Assembly (NCBI RefSeq): GCF_000011645.1
Contig: NC_006270.3
Location: 1,175,501 to 1,239,500, forward strand
DNA length: 64,000 nucleotides
Source of the DNA: Bacillus licheniformis DSM 13 = ATCC 14580
GTDB taxonomy: Bacteria; Bacillota; Bacilli; Bacillales; Bacillaceae
Direction of reading: 5' to 3'
Part shown: positions 34,247-41,224 of the stretch, piece after piece
Numbering within the stretch: the stretch's first letter is position 1
Layout of the letters: each line of letters starts with the position of its first letter
The notes under the pieces: generated by a model
Databases searched by the model: none
What the model was told of the DNA's origin: nothing
What the model saw: only the letters and a program-made list of their open reading frames with translations
Position numbers and translations under genes: made by a program

Positions 34247-34255
34247 CATATCATA
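34247..34255 (+). promoter_or_regulatory. Possible mother-cell sigma -10 box for the GerPF-like gene
   Basis: CATATCATA matches CATAnnnTA (SigK/SigE -10), 24 nt before the start codon. gerP genes are SigK-dependent in B. subtilis. The -35 is unclear. Confidence 0.35.
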
Positions 34256-34278
34256 AGACCCAAAAAAGGAGACTTGGT

Positions 34279-34485
34279 ATGAAACATTGCTGCTCAGTTT
34301 ACATTCATCGCGTTTCGGCAGGAGGGGTCGTCAACTTCGGCGGTGCGTACAAAATTTGTCCGATCACAATGGAAAAAGTGGTCGAGGGATCTGGAGGCCC
34401 GGATGTCGCGACAGCTGCTGCCGGCTTTCTTGATGGAGCGCTTGCGCCGGCCGTTGAGGAAGGGACAGTCACCGAAGACAGCTGA
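34279..34485 (+). CDS. GerPA/GerPF-domain spore germination protein
   Basis: A 68-residue protein. The segment VSAGGVVNFGGAYKICPIT (about residues 13-31) matches the GerPA/GerPF signature, which in GerPF reads SGGVVNFGDSFYVSP. GerP proteins sit in the spore coat and let germinants reach their receptors. Start at 34279, with AAGGAG upstream; the longer in-frame start at 34195 lacks a site. It lies alone here, not in a gerPABCDEF operon, so it resembles stand-alone paralogues such as YpzD. It starts with two Cys, which GerPF lacks. Its stop codon is part of the palindrome at 34485. Confidence 0.65.
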   Translation: MKHCCSVYIHRVSAGGVVNFGGAYKICPITMEKVVEGSGGPDVATAAAGFLDGALAPAVEEGTVTEDS

Positions 34486-34521
34486 CGCTGAGGCCTGCTT
34501 TTAAAAAGCAGGCCTCAGCGT
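34485..34521. repeat. 37-nt perfect palindrome
   Basis: Arms ACGCTGAGGCCTGCTTTT and AAAAGCAGGCCTCAGCGT around a single A. The first base is the last base of the GerPF-like stop codon. No proper T tract follows on either strand, so it is not a standard terminator, though the RNA would fold strongly. Confidence 0.9.
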
Positions 34522-34579
34522 GTCGACAAACCCTCGCATTCGTTGTCAGGCCTGCTAAGTCGGTGCTCACGAATAGGAG

Positions 34580-34641
34580 AAGGATCGGCGGCTAATCGCC
34601 CAGGCGTCCTGCCTGAACGCCGCCGTCGTCACTTCCTGTGA
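34580..34641. repeat. Interspersed hairpin repeat, copy A
   Basis: Reads AAGGATCGGCGGCT, a nested hairpin CAGGC/GCCTG, GAACGCCGCC, then GTCAC-N4-TGTGA. The same modules in the same order occur at 37176-37223 without the nested hairpin. Confidence 0.55.
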
Positions 34642-34704
34642 AAGTCCGCTCCGATGCTCGGCCTTCCTAGACTGAAAGGGTTTTGGGTCACGCTGAAAGA
34701 AGGA

Positions 34705-34746
34705 TGACAAAATCCCAAAACTAAGAGCCGTTTTGGGATTTTGTCA
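34705..34746. repeat. 17-bp perfect inverted repeat
   Basis: TGACAAAATCCCAAAAC (34705-34721) and its exact reverse complement (34730-34746) with loop TAAGAGCC. It may serve as terminator for yitS on the minus strand, but the T residues lie inside the stem. Confidence 0.85.
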
Positions 34747-34754
34747 ACAATCTA

Positions 34755-34790
34755 AGGCCTGCTTTTATAAAGCAGGCCTCTGTTTTATCT
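34755..34790. terminator. Palindrome / terminator-like hairpin near the yitS end
   Basis: AGGCCTGCTTT (34755-34765) pairs with AAAGCAGGCCT (34769-34779), then CTGTTTTATCTT on the plus strand. Its arms repeat the core of the 34485 palindrome. No other gene is seen in 34486-34789. Confidence 0.65.
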
Positions 34791-35650
34791 TATCTTTTGT
34801 CTTTCCCCGGAAAAAAGACCGCCAATGTTCCGGGTCCGGCGTGGGCGCCGACCGCTGAACCGATCATGTTGACGACGATCTCCTCCGGCTGGAATTCGGC
34901 TTCGATCATCCGTTTGACTTCTTCGGCCGTCTCTTCGTCATCTCCGTGGCTGATGCCGACCGTCTGTCCGCTCAAATCGACGCTTCTTTCCTTCATTAAT
35001 TCGATCATCCGTCTGAGCAGCTTCTTTTTGCCCCGGATTTTTTCAAGGGGGACAAGCTTGCCGTCATCAACATGCAAAAGCGGTTTAATATTCAACAGCC
35101 CGCCGACAAATGCCGATGCTTTGCTGATTCTTCCGCCTCTTGCCAAATAAGTCAAGTCATCAACGGTAAAAATATGTTCAAGATGTTCGCAAAAGTCCTT
35201 TACAGACGACTCGATTTCTTGTATTGTATTGCCGTTAGTTGCGAGTTTGAGGGCGTGCTTGACAGCAAGCCCATAGCCTAATGAAGCGCATTTTGAGTCG
35301 ATGATCCGCAGGTCGAAATCAGGGAACTCCTCCTTGACTTCGTTTGCCGCCATCACAGCCGTCTGGTATGTTCCGGACAGCTCTGAGGAAAAGGCGATAT
35401 AGAGAGCGGGTTTATTTTCGTTGGCCAGCTCGCTGAATGCGTTCTTGAACAGCATCAGAGACGGCTGGGACGTTTTCGGCGCTTTGCCTTCGCGCATCGC
35501 TTCATAAACGTCCAGAGGCTGAATCGTCAGAAGATCATCGTATTCTTTTTCATCAAGCAGCACCCTTAACGGAATAAATGAGATGCGATGTTCATCATAA
35601 AAAGATTTCGGCAAATCTGCCGCGCTGTCTGCTAAAAGGTGAACGTTCAT
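34790..35650 (-). CDS. yitS: DegV-family fatty-acid-binding protein YitS
   Basis: A 286-residue DegV protein. LADSAADLPKSFYDEHRI opens the N-terminal domain, TSQPSLMLFKNAFSEL and IAFSSELSGTYQTAVMAANE line the fatty-acid pocket, LTYLARGGRISKASAFVG is the conserved Arg-Gly-Gly-Arg-Ile motif, and GAHAGPGTLAVFF closes the protein. DegV (FakB-type) proteins bind free fatty acids and present them to the kinase FakA for phosphorylation. Start ATG 35650 behind AAGGGG. Position and size match B. subtilis YitS, one of several DegV paralogues, so the partner kinase gene is elsewhere. Confidence 0.92.
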   Translation of the reverse strand: MNVHLLADSAADLPKSFYDEHRISFIPLRVLLDEKEYDDLLTIQPLDVYEAMREGKAPKTSQPSLMLFKNAFSELANENKPALYIAFSSELSGTYQTAVMAANEVKEEFPDFDLRIIDSKCASLGYGLAVKHALKLATNGNTIQEIESSVKDFCEHLEHIFTVDDLTYLARGGRISKASAFVGGLLNIKPLLHVDDGKLVPLEKIRGKKKLLRRMIELMKERSVDLSGQTVGISHGDDEETAEEVKRMIEAEFQPEEIVVNMIGSAVGAHAGPGTLAVFFPGKDKR

Positions 35651-35813
35651 TTGAACCCCTTCTTTCTAAAAAATGGTTGAAAAGGACACTAAGCTGTCCT
35701 TCGGCATACTTCGTTTTTTAGGTCAACTATATCATATATTTTTACATTGACGTTTTCAAAATATTGTTTTAAGGGTAAACCAAATATATACGAAAGTAGC
35801 GGAGGAACTAAAT

Positions 35814-36656
35814 ATGGTCATAGCGGAAGCAAAAAAATTGTTCATTGTCATCATCGGCGCCTTGTTAAATGCCATCGGATTGAATCTGTTTCTGATTCCC
35901 GCCGATGTTTACGCCAGCGGCTTTACGGGGGTGGCGCAGCTTTTATCGAGCGCGCTTGACCAGTACAGCCCGATTTATTTTTCAACGGGGACGCTATTGT
36001 TTATTTTAAACATTCCCGTCGGGATTCTAGGGTGGCTCAAGGTCGGGCGCTCATTTACGGTCTACAGCATTTTGAGCGTGGCCTTGACGACGGTCTTTTT
36101 GGGGATGCTCCCTGAGGCGAGCCTGTCAAACGACATTTTGCTGAATGCCGTGTTCGGCGGGGTGATCGCCGCGGTCGGGATCGGCCTGACCCTTAAATAC
36201 GGGGCTTCAACGGGCGGTTTGGATATTATTGCGATGATCCTGGCAAAGTGGAAAGACAAACCGGTCGGCACCTATTTCTTTATTTTAAACGGTGCGATTA
36301 TTTTAACAGCAGGATTATTGAACGGATGGGAGAAAGCATTATATACGCTCGTTACACTATATGTGACAACCAGGGTGATTGATGCCATCCACACCCGCCA
36401 CGCCAAGCTCACCGTTATGATTGTCACAAAGAAAGCGGAGGAGATCAAAGAAGCCATTTACGGGAGGATGGTCCGCGGAATTACAACCGTTCCGGCGAAA
36501 GGCGCCTTTACGAATGAACAGAAAGAAATGATGATCATTGTCATCACAAGGTATGAATTGTACGACTTGGAAAAAATCATTAATGAAGTTGATCCAAAAG
36601 CTTTCACAAACGTCGTACAGACAACACAGGTTTTAGGGTTTTTCCGCAAAGATTAA
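35814..36656 (+). CDS. yitT: YitT-family membrane protein
   Basis: A 280-residue protein. About five or six membrane helices fill residues 10-175 (AKKLFIVIIGALLNAIGLNL at the start), followed by a cytoplasmic DUF2179 domain at the C terminus with RGITTVPAKGAFTNEQKEMM, given here by position near residues 218-238. The family is widespread in Firmicutes; no transport substrate is established. Start ATG 35814 behind CGGAGG. Divergent from yitS and followed 15 nt later by the BsuPI-like gene, as in B. subtilis yitT-ipi, so the two may share a transcript. Confidence 0.9.
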   Translation: MVIAEAKKLFIVIIGALLNAIGLNLFLIPADVYASGFTGVAQLLSSALDQYSPIYFSTGTLLFILNIPVGILGWLKVGRSFTVYSILSVALTTVFLGMLPEASLSNDILLNAVFGGVIAAVGIGLTLKYGASTGGLDIIAMILAKWKDKPVGTYFFILNGAIILTAGLLNGWEKALYTLVTLYVTTRVIDAIHTRHAKLTVMIVTKKAEEIKEAIYGRMVRGITTVPAKGAFTNEQKEMMIIVITRYELYDLEKIINEVDPKAFTNVVQTTQVLGFFRKD

Positions 36657-36671
36657 TGAAAGGGTGAATGA

Positions 36672-37124
36672 ATGCGGCTGATTTCCATGATTGTGATGCT
36701 GCTGTTTGTCAGTGGATGCGGGCAAAACGGGGATCAAGTCCCCGATAAGGAGGTATCAGGGGAAGTGGATAACGGGAGTGTGACATTGACGGTTGAACCC
36801 GTCCAGAAGCAGGGAGAAATCGAATTTCGGATGTCGGTTGTAAACCATACGGATGATGCGGCAGAGTTTGAATTCAGCAGCGGACAGAAATTTGAGCTGA
36901 TCGTCAGCGACAAAGAAGGGAATGAAAGATACCGCTACTCGAAAGGAAAAATGTTTACACAGGCTTTCCAGACGATGACGCTCAATCCGAAAGAGTCCTA
37001 CGATTTTACTGATGTATGGAAAGAGGTGCCTGAACCCGGCACATACGAAGTAAACGTGACATTTTTGGGGAGATCGGAACAGTTTGCAACTTTGAGGGCC
37101 GGCAAAACGTTTGAAGTGAAATAA
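36672..37124 (+). CDS. ipi: BsuPI-domain proteinase inhibitor, lipoprotein form
   Basis: A 150-residue protein whose last ~110 residues are clearly the BsuPI inhibitor domain: EFEFSSGQKFELIVSDKEGN, YRYSKGKMFTQAF and DVWKEVPEPGTYEVNVTF. B. subtilis Ipi is a ~119-residue cytoplasmic inhibitor of the intracellular serine protease IspA. Here there is an extra N terminus, MRLISMIVMLLFVSGCGQNG, with a lipobox (VSGC, Cys16) and an acidic linker, which predicts export and lipid anchoring. Its target might then be an extracellular or wall protease. Start ATG 36672 behind AAAGGGTG. It follows yitT as ipi does in B. subtilis. Confidence 0.88.
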   Translation: MRLISMIVMLLFVSGCGQNGDQVPDKEVSGEVDNGSVTLTVEPVQKQGEIEFRMSVVNHTDDAAEFEFSSGQKFELIVSDKEGNERYRYSKGKMFTQAFQTMTLNPKESYDFTDVWKEVPEPGTYEVNVTFLGRSEQFATLRAGKTFEVK

Positions 37125-37134
37125 CCATCAAAAA

Positions 37135-37163
37135 AGGCATCCCGGGAAAGGATGCCTCTTTTG
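37135..37163 (+). terminator. Terminator of the BsuPI-like gene
   Basis: AGGCATCC (37135-37142) pairs with GGATGCCT (37150-37157), then CTTTTG. Confidence 0.75.
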
Positions 37164-37175
37164 TATTCTGTCAGG

Positions 37176-37223
37176 AAGGATCGGCGGCTGAATGAACACC
37201 GCCACGGTCACAGGATGTGACCG
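37176..37223. repeat. Interspersed hairpin repeat, copy B
   Basis: AAGGATCGGCGGCT, GAACACCGCC, then CGGTCACA-N3-TGTGACCG (37205-37223), directly abutting the guaC stop. On the minus strand it gives two hairpins and probably ends guaC transcription. It shares modules with 34580-34641. Confidence 0.6.
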
Positions 37224-38204
37224 TTAATATTGATCCCCATTGAAAATAGAATTTTTAACGATGACATAGTCTACGTTGCGGATCGCATCGAGCTTGTTTC
37301 CTCCCGCATAAGAAATGGACGACTGCAGATCCTGTTCCATTTCTGTCAGCGTATCCATGATCGCGCCTTTATGCTCCACGTACATTTTTTTGCCTTCGAC
37401 ATTTTTCTTTTCGCCTTTTTGGTACTCAGAAGCTGAACCAAAATATTCTTTGTAGAGCTTGCCGTCTTTTTCGATCGTTGCTCCAGGCGATTCTTCGTGT
37501 CCGGCAAACAGCGAACCGATCATGACCATTGTCGCCCCGAATCTGACCGATTTGGCGATGTCTCCGTGGGTGCGGATGCCGCCGTCAGCAATGATCGGCT
37601 TGCTTGCCGCTTTTGCGCACCAGCGCAGCGCAGCCAGCTGCCATCCGCCCGTTCCAAAACCGGTTTTGATTTTTGTAATGCAGACTTTTCCGGGACCGAT
37701 GCCGACTTTTGTAGCGTCGGCTCCGGCGTTTTCAAGCTCTCTAACAGCTTCAGGCGTTCCGACATTTCCTGCGATCACAAAGCTGTCCGGAAGATGTTTT
37801 TTAATGTGCTGAATCATATTGATGACGGCGTTTGAGTGACCGTGGGCGATATCGATCGTGATGTACTCGGGTGTGAGATTCTCTCTCGTCAGCTCTTCGA
37901 TAAACGCGTATTCTTCATCTTTGACTCCGACGCTGATTGAAGAAAACAAACCGCGTGCCTTCATGTCTTTAATAAAATCGATCCGTGTTTCCGGCTCAAA
38001 GCGGTGCATCACATAAAAGTAACCGTTTTCCGCTAATGAAACAGCCAGCTTTTCATCTATAATGGTCTGCATATTGGCCGGCACGACAGGCAGTTTAAAT
38101 GTCCTTCCGCCAAACTGCACGGATGTATCACATTCAGAACGGCTCTTGACGATGCACTTTGCAGGAATTAGTTGAATATCTTCGTAATCAAATACATTTT
38201 CCAA
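37224..38204 (-). CDS. guaC: GMP reductase GuaC
   Basis: A 326-residue GMP reductase of the IMPDH/GMPR barrel family: MENVFDYEDIQLIPAKC at the start, VPANMQTIID, HGHSNAVINMIQ, VGIGPGKVCITKIKTGFGTGGW (given by position at about 168-190; the Cys is the catalytic residue) and ADGGIRTHGDIAKS. It reduces GMP to IMP with NADPH and ammonia release. Start set at TTG 38204 with GGGGG 8 nt upstream, which gives the usual 326 residues; an earlier TTG at 38219 overlaps the binding site. B. subtilis guaC (yumD) lies elsewhere, so this is a position difference. Confidence 0.92.
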   Translation of the reverse strand: MENVFDYEDIQLIPAKCIVKSRSECDTSVQFGGRTFKLPVVPANMQTIIDEKLAVSLAENGYFYVMHRFEPETRIDFIKDMKARGLFSSISVGVKDEEYAFIEELTRENLTPEYITIDIAHGHSNAVINMIQHIKKHLPDSFVIAGNVGTPEAVRELENAGADATKVGIGPGKVCITKIKTGFGTGGWQLAALRWCAKAASKPIIADGGIRTHGDIAKSVRFGATMVMIGSLFAGHEESPGATIEKDGKLYKEYFGSASEYQKGEKKNVEGKKMYVEHKGAIMDTLTEMEQDLQSSISYAGGNKLDAIRNVDYVIVKNSIFNGDQY

Positions 38205-38324
38205 TATAAAAACCCCCAAAAAAACGAATATTTATTAATAAGTTATTTAAAATGTTCGCCTTTTATAATGTACTTCCTTTTGTTCCCGATGTCAAATTTT
38301 TATGCTTTGAGAGCGGAAAAATAA

Positions 38325-38362
38325 AAAAGGAGCCGTGCCGATGGCACAGACTCCTCTCCGGC
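38325..38362 (-). terminator. Terminator of the yitU-to-DUF3813 gene group
   Basis: On the minus strand GGAGTCTGTGCC pairs with GGCACGGCTCC around ATC (about 38330-38355), then TTTTTTATTTTT. Confidence 0.65.
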
Positions 38363-38382
38363 TGTCAAAAGCCGGTGCGGTA

Positions 38383-38571
38383 TTATGATAGTTGATCTAG
38401 CTGCTCCTGAAGATTGTGAAGCTGTCGCCGTTCGGCATCAGTTGAATTGGCATACGCCGAGGAAAGGGCGTTTTTAGCTCTTGCAACGGCTTTCGCCTTT
38501 TCGCCTGAATCCGCCGAAGCTTCAGCTGCATGTACGGCTGCTTTGGCCATTTGAAACAGTTCGTTTCTCAT
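38383..38571 (-). CDS. DUF3813-type small protein
   Basis: A 62-residue Ala-rich helical protein: MRNELFQMAKAAVHAAEASA, then AKNALSSAYANSTDAERRQL. It resembles the DUF3813 family of Bacillus, found next to yitU; no function is known. The start directly follows the stop of the upstream small gene, with CGGAGGG inside the end of that gene, so the two are translationally linked. Confidence 0.7.
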   Translation of the reverse strand: MRNELFQMAKAAVHAAEASADSGEKAKAVARAKNALSSAYANSTDAERRQLHNLQEQLDQLS

Positions 38572-38712
38572 TTACAGCCCTCCGCATTCCGTCGGGCCGC
38601 TCTTCTGTTCAGCCTCTTCTAATGTGGAGCGGTAAGGGAACCTGGCGGCATGCTGTTTAAGCGAGTCTTTGCCTTGCTGAATAAACCGTTTTGATTTGCT
38701 GCGTTTACCCAT
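38572..38712 (-). CDS. Small basic protein of unknown function
   Basis: A 46-residue protein starting MGKRSKSKRFIQQGKDSLKQ and containing two residues-rich ends: a strongly basic N terminus and PTECGGL at the C terminus. Start at 38712 with AGGGGG 8 nt upstream; a longer frame to 38763 lacks a site. Its stop abuts the start of the next gene, and yitU lies about 100 nt upstream on the same strand. I do not recognise a named family; small basic proteins of this kind are common near sporulation genes, but that is only analogy. Confidence 0.6.
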   Translation of the reverse strand: MGKRSKSKRFIQQGKDSLKQHAARFPYRSTLEEAEQKSGPTECGGL

Positions 38713-38809
38713 CTTGAATTCCCCCTTAACACAAGTGACGGTCCGGTGCGGCCGTCTTCTCATAGTATGGCCGTTTTGAAAAGCCGTTTATGAATGGCAA
38801 ATTATAAAA

Positions 38810-39622
38810 TTATAAAGCGAAGTAATCCTTTAAAAAGACTGCGATTCCGTCTTCCTCATTCGATTTCGTGACCTTGTTTGCAACGCTTTTTACCCCTTCG
38901 ATGCCGTTGCCCATCGCTACTCCGCAGCCTGCGAACTCAAGCATTTCAAGGTCGTTGTCTTCATCGCCGAAGGCAATGACCCGCTCAGGCGGGATTCCGT
39001 AGTAGTCCGTGATTTTCTCTAAGCCGACCGCTTTATTGATGCCGCTTTTAATCAGTTCGATTACATGCCACGGGGCCGCCCATCTTCTATGGTCGACCAT
39101 CTCTGCGTGTACGTCTGACAGATAGGAGCGGATCGCCGGAACATCCTCTTCTTTTGCGTGAATCAATACGCTTGTCACATCCTGGCCGAGGTTTGTTCTT
39201 AAATCTCCGACTGTAATATTCGGGCTGCCCATCGTAAAGACATCAATCAGCTTTTCGTCATGATAATGAAAATAAACATCATCGACAATTTCAGCAAGGA
39301 TATTATGTACGTTGTACGTTTCGCTGACTTCAATGATCTGTTTGACCACCTCGAGATCAAGAGATGTATGGAAGCGTCCCCAGCTTTCATCTTTAGGGTG
39401 ATGGACAAACGCGCCGTTGAAATTGACGATCGGCGTATCGAGCTGGAGCTGATCATAATACATGGAGCTTGCTCTGAACGGTCTTCCCGTAGAAATGCAC
39501 ACGTAATGTCCATCTTCCCGCAGCTTGCGGATGACTTCGCTGGAGCTTTCCGAGATGGTCTTGTCGTCTTTTAATAATGTACCGTCTAAGTCCAATGCAA
39601 TTAAATATGGTTTTGTCTCCAT
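38810..39622 (-). CDS. yitU: HAD-superfamily Cof-type phosphatase YitU
   Basis: A 270-residue Cof/YidA-type haloacid dehalogenase phosphatase. Motif I is LIALDLDGTLLKDD (about 7-20, with the nucleophile and acid Asp), motif II STGRPFRASSM, the Lys of motif III is in SGINKAVGLEKI, and motif IV is AFGDEDNDLEMLE. The B. subtilis orthologue YitU, same length, has FMN-class phosphatase activity in vitro, along with related HAD enzymes. Start ATG 39622 behind AAAGGAG. Divergent from yitV across 122 nt. Confidence 0.92.
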   Translation of the reverse strand: METKPYLIALDLDGTLLKDDKTISESSSEVIRKLREDGHYVCISTGRPFRASSMYYDQLQLDTPIVNFNGAFVHHPKDESWGRFHTSLDLEVVKQIIEVSETYNVHNILAEIVDDVYFHYHDEKLIDVFTMGSPNITVGDLRTNLGQDVTSVLIHAKEEDVPAIRSYLSDVHAEMVDHRRWAAPWHVIELIKSGINKAVGLEKITDYYGIPPERVIAFGDEDNDLEMLEFAGCGVAMGNGIEGVKSVANKVTKSNEEDGIAVFLKDYFAL

Positions 39623-39744
39623 AAATGCTCCTTTAATGTGAATTTGAAAGTTCTGACTTACCTATAGTGTATCTTTTTACCTTCTTTATTGTCTACATGT
39701 TAAACTTATGATGATGGACATCCTAAAAGGAGGAAGAAACAGTC

Positions 39745-40512
39745 GTGATCATAATCGAAAAGCAGCATATTTCAAACATTCCTCTTTTGCATATTGTAAA
39801 AGAGGAGAAAAAAGAGAAAGCTCTTCCTCTTGTTTTCTTCATACATGGTTTTACAAGCGCAAAAGAGCATAACCTTCACTTCGCATACCTGCTTGCCGAA
39901 AAAGGAATGCGCGTGATTCTGCCCGAGGCTCTCTATCACGGGGAAAGGAATGAACAGCTCACCCAGGAAGAGCTCGCCCCGAGATTTTGGGAGATCGTCA
40001 CGAATGAAATCAAAGAGCTGGAAGTGCTGAAAAACCACTTTGAACGGGAAAACATGATTGAAAAGGGCCGCATCGGCGCCGCCGGAACATCGATGGGCGG
40101 CATTGTCACGCTCGGCGCTTTGACTCAATACGAATGGATTACAACTGCCGTCAGTTTAATGGGCAGTCCCGCCTATGTAGAATTTTTTGATCAGCAGCTC
40201 GCATTTATGCGTGAAAAGAAAATTGAACTTCCTATCACAGAAGAACAAATCGATCAGCAGCGCGAAGAACTGAAGCGTTTTGACTTGAGTCTGCAGCCGG
40301 ACAAATTGAACATGAGGCCGCTTTTATTTTGGCACGGCAAACAGGACGGCACCGTTCCATTTGCTTTAACGCGCCGCTTCTATGAATCGATTATTCCACT
40401 GTATGAAGCTCGGCCTGATTTGCTGCATTTTATCGAAGATGAGCGGGCCGGACATAAAGTATCGAGGGAAGGCCTTTTGAAAACAGTCGAATGGTTTGAC
40501 GCGCACTTGTAA
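39745..40512 (+). CDS. yitV: Alpha/beta-hydrolase esterase YitV
   Basis: A 255-residue esterase of the alpha/beta-hydrolase fold. FFIHGFTSAKEHNL forms the oxyanion region, GAAGTSMGGIVTL (nucleophile elbow G-x-S-x-G, Ser near residue 116) holds the nucleophile, FWHGKQDGTVPF the acid Asp and DERAGHKVSREG the catalytic His. Start is GTG 39745 with AAAAGGAGG upstream. Matches B. subtilis YitV in size and place; the natural substrate is unknown. Followed 62 nt later by yitW. Confidence 0.9.
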   Translation: MIIIEKQHISNIPLLHIVKEEKKEKALPLVFFIHGFTSAKEHNLHFAYLLAEKGMRVILPEALYHGERNEQLTQEELAPRFWEIVTNEIKELEVLKNHFERENMIEKGRIGAAGTSMGGIVTLGALTQYEWITTAVSLMGSPAYVEFFDQQLAFMREKKIELPITEEQIDQQREELKRFDLSLQPDKLNMRPLLFWHGKQDGTVPFALTRRFYESIIPLYEARPDLLHFIEDERAGHKVSREGLLKTVEWFDAHL

Positions 40513-40574
40513 GCACTATCGTTTTAGAAAATGAACGAAGTGCGTTATACTGATGAAAAAAGGAGTGAGGAAGA

Positions 40575-40883
40575 GTGGATGAAGCATTAAAAGAAAACAT
40601 CATGGGCGCCCTTGAACAGGTCGTTGACCCTGAATTGGGCGTCGATATCGTCAATCTCGGCCTTGTATACGACGTAGATATGGATGAGAACGGCAAAACA
40701 GACGTGACCATGACTTTGACTTCAATGGGCTGTCCGCTGGCGCCGATCATCGTAGATGAAGTCAAAAAAGCGCTCGCAGATATTCCGGAAGTCAAGGAAG
40801 TTGACGTTCATATCGTCTGGAATCCGCCTTGGACAAGGGACAAAATGTCGCGATATGCGAAAATCGCACTTGGTATACAATAA
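40575..40883 (+). CDS. yitW: MIP18/SufT-like protein YitW
   Basis: A 102-residue DUF59 (MIP18) protein: LEQVVDPELGVDIVNLGLVYD, then MTLTSMGCPLAPIIVDEVK with the conserved Cys, and WNPPWTRDKMS. DUF59 proteins help assemble or deliver iron-sulfur clusters, as in PaaD and SufT. The start is GTG 40575 with AAAGGAG upstream. Same order as B. subtilis yitV-yitW; in B. subtilis yitY and yitZ follow, but here the arginine operon comes next. Confidence 0.9.
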   Translation: MDEALKENIMGALEQVVDPELGVDIVNLGLVYDVDMDENGKTDVTMTLTSMGCPLAPIIVDEVKKALADIPEVKEVDVHIVWNPPWTRDKMSRYAKIALGIQ

Positions 40884-40891
40884 ACGTTTCC

Positions 40892-40925
40892 AGAGCCTGT
40901 TCAACCGTTGACAGGCTCTTTCTCT
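40892..40925 (+). terminator. Terminator of yitW
   Basis: AGAGCCTGT (40892-40900) pairs with ACAGGCTCT (40911-40919), then TTCTCTT. Confidence 0.75.
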
Positions 40926-40974
40926 TCCATATAAAGGGAATGATCCCGGCAGATGGCCTCTCCCGTTATTAATG

Positions 40975-41007
40975 AAAAAGAACGCTTTTACAAGCGTTCT
41001 TTTTTTA
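40975..41007 (+). terminator. Second terminator-like hairpin in the yitW-argC gap
   Basis: AAAAAGAACGCTT (40975-40987) pairs with AAGCGTTCTTTTT (40992-41004). With no gene between it and the yitW terminator, it may be left from a lost gene (yitY-yitZ region in B. subtilis). The rest of 41008-41150 shows nothing I recognise. Confidence 0.6.
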
Positions 41008-41157
41008 TTGCAATAACTGCTGCCGGCACATTCTCCGGTTTGAAAAGCGGGGAACCCGGGAAGGTAAGAACGGAGCACGACCGAGCCGAAGAAAAGGACC
41101 GCCGGCGGGAGGAAAGAACCAATATGAAAGGTGATTGAAAAAATATTAAATATACAA

Positions 41158-41185
41158 TTGAATTAATTTTTATTCATGTTATAAT
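41158..41185 (+). promoter_or_regulatory. argC promoter with ArgR/AhrC box
   Basis: TTGAAT (41158-41163), 16 nt, TATAAT (41180-41185). The stretch TGAATTAATTTTTATTCATG (41159-41178) between them is an inverted TGAAT/ATTCA pair like an ARG box, so arginine-bound AhrC would occlude the promoter. Confidence 0.7.
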
Positions 41186-41224
41186 GTTAAATAATTTCAC
41201 AAAGACCAAGAAGGTGAACTCGTT

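Noticed and set aside
38225..38258. Inverted CGAA/TTCG pair upstream of guaC as PurR boxes
   Set aside because: The two elements are 26 nt apart instead of the usual 16-17, so PurR binding is not supported.
40953..41138. 61-codon open frame between yitW and argC
   Set aside because: It starts inside the terminator region, has no ribosome binding site and shows no recognisable family.
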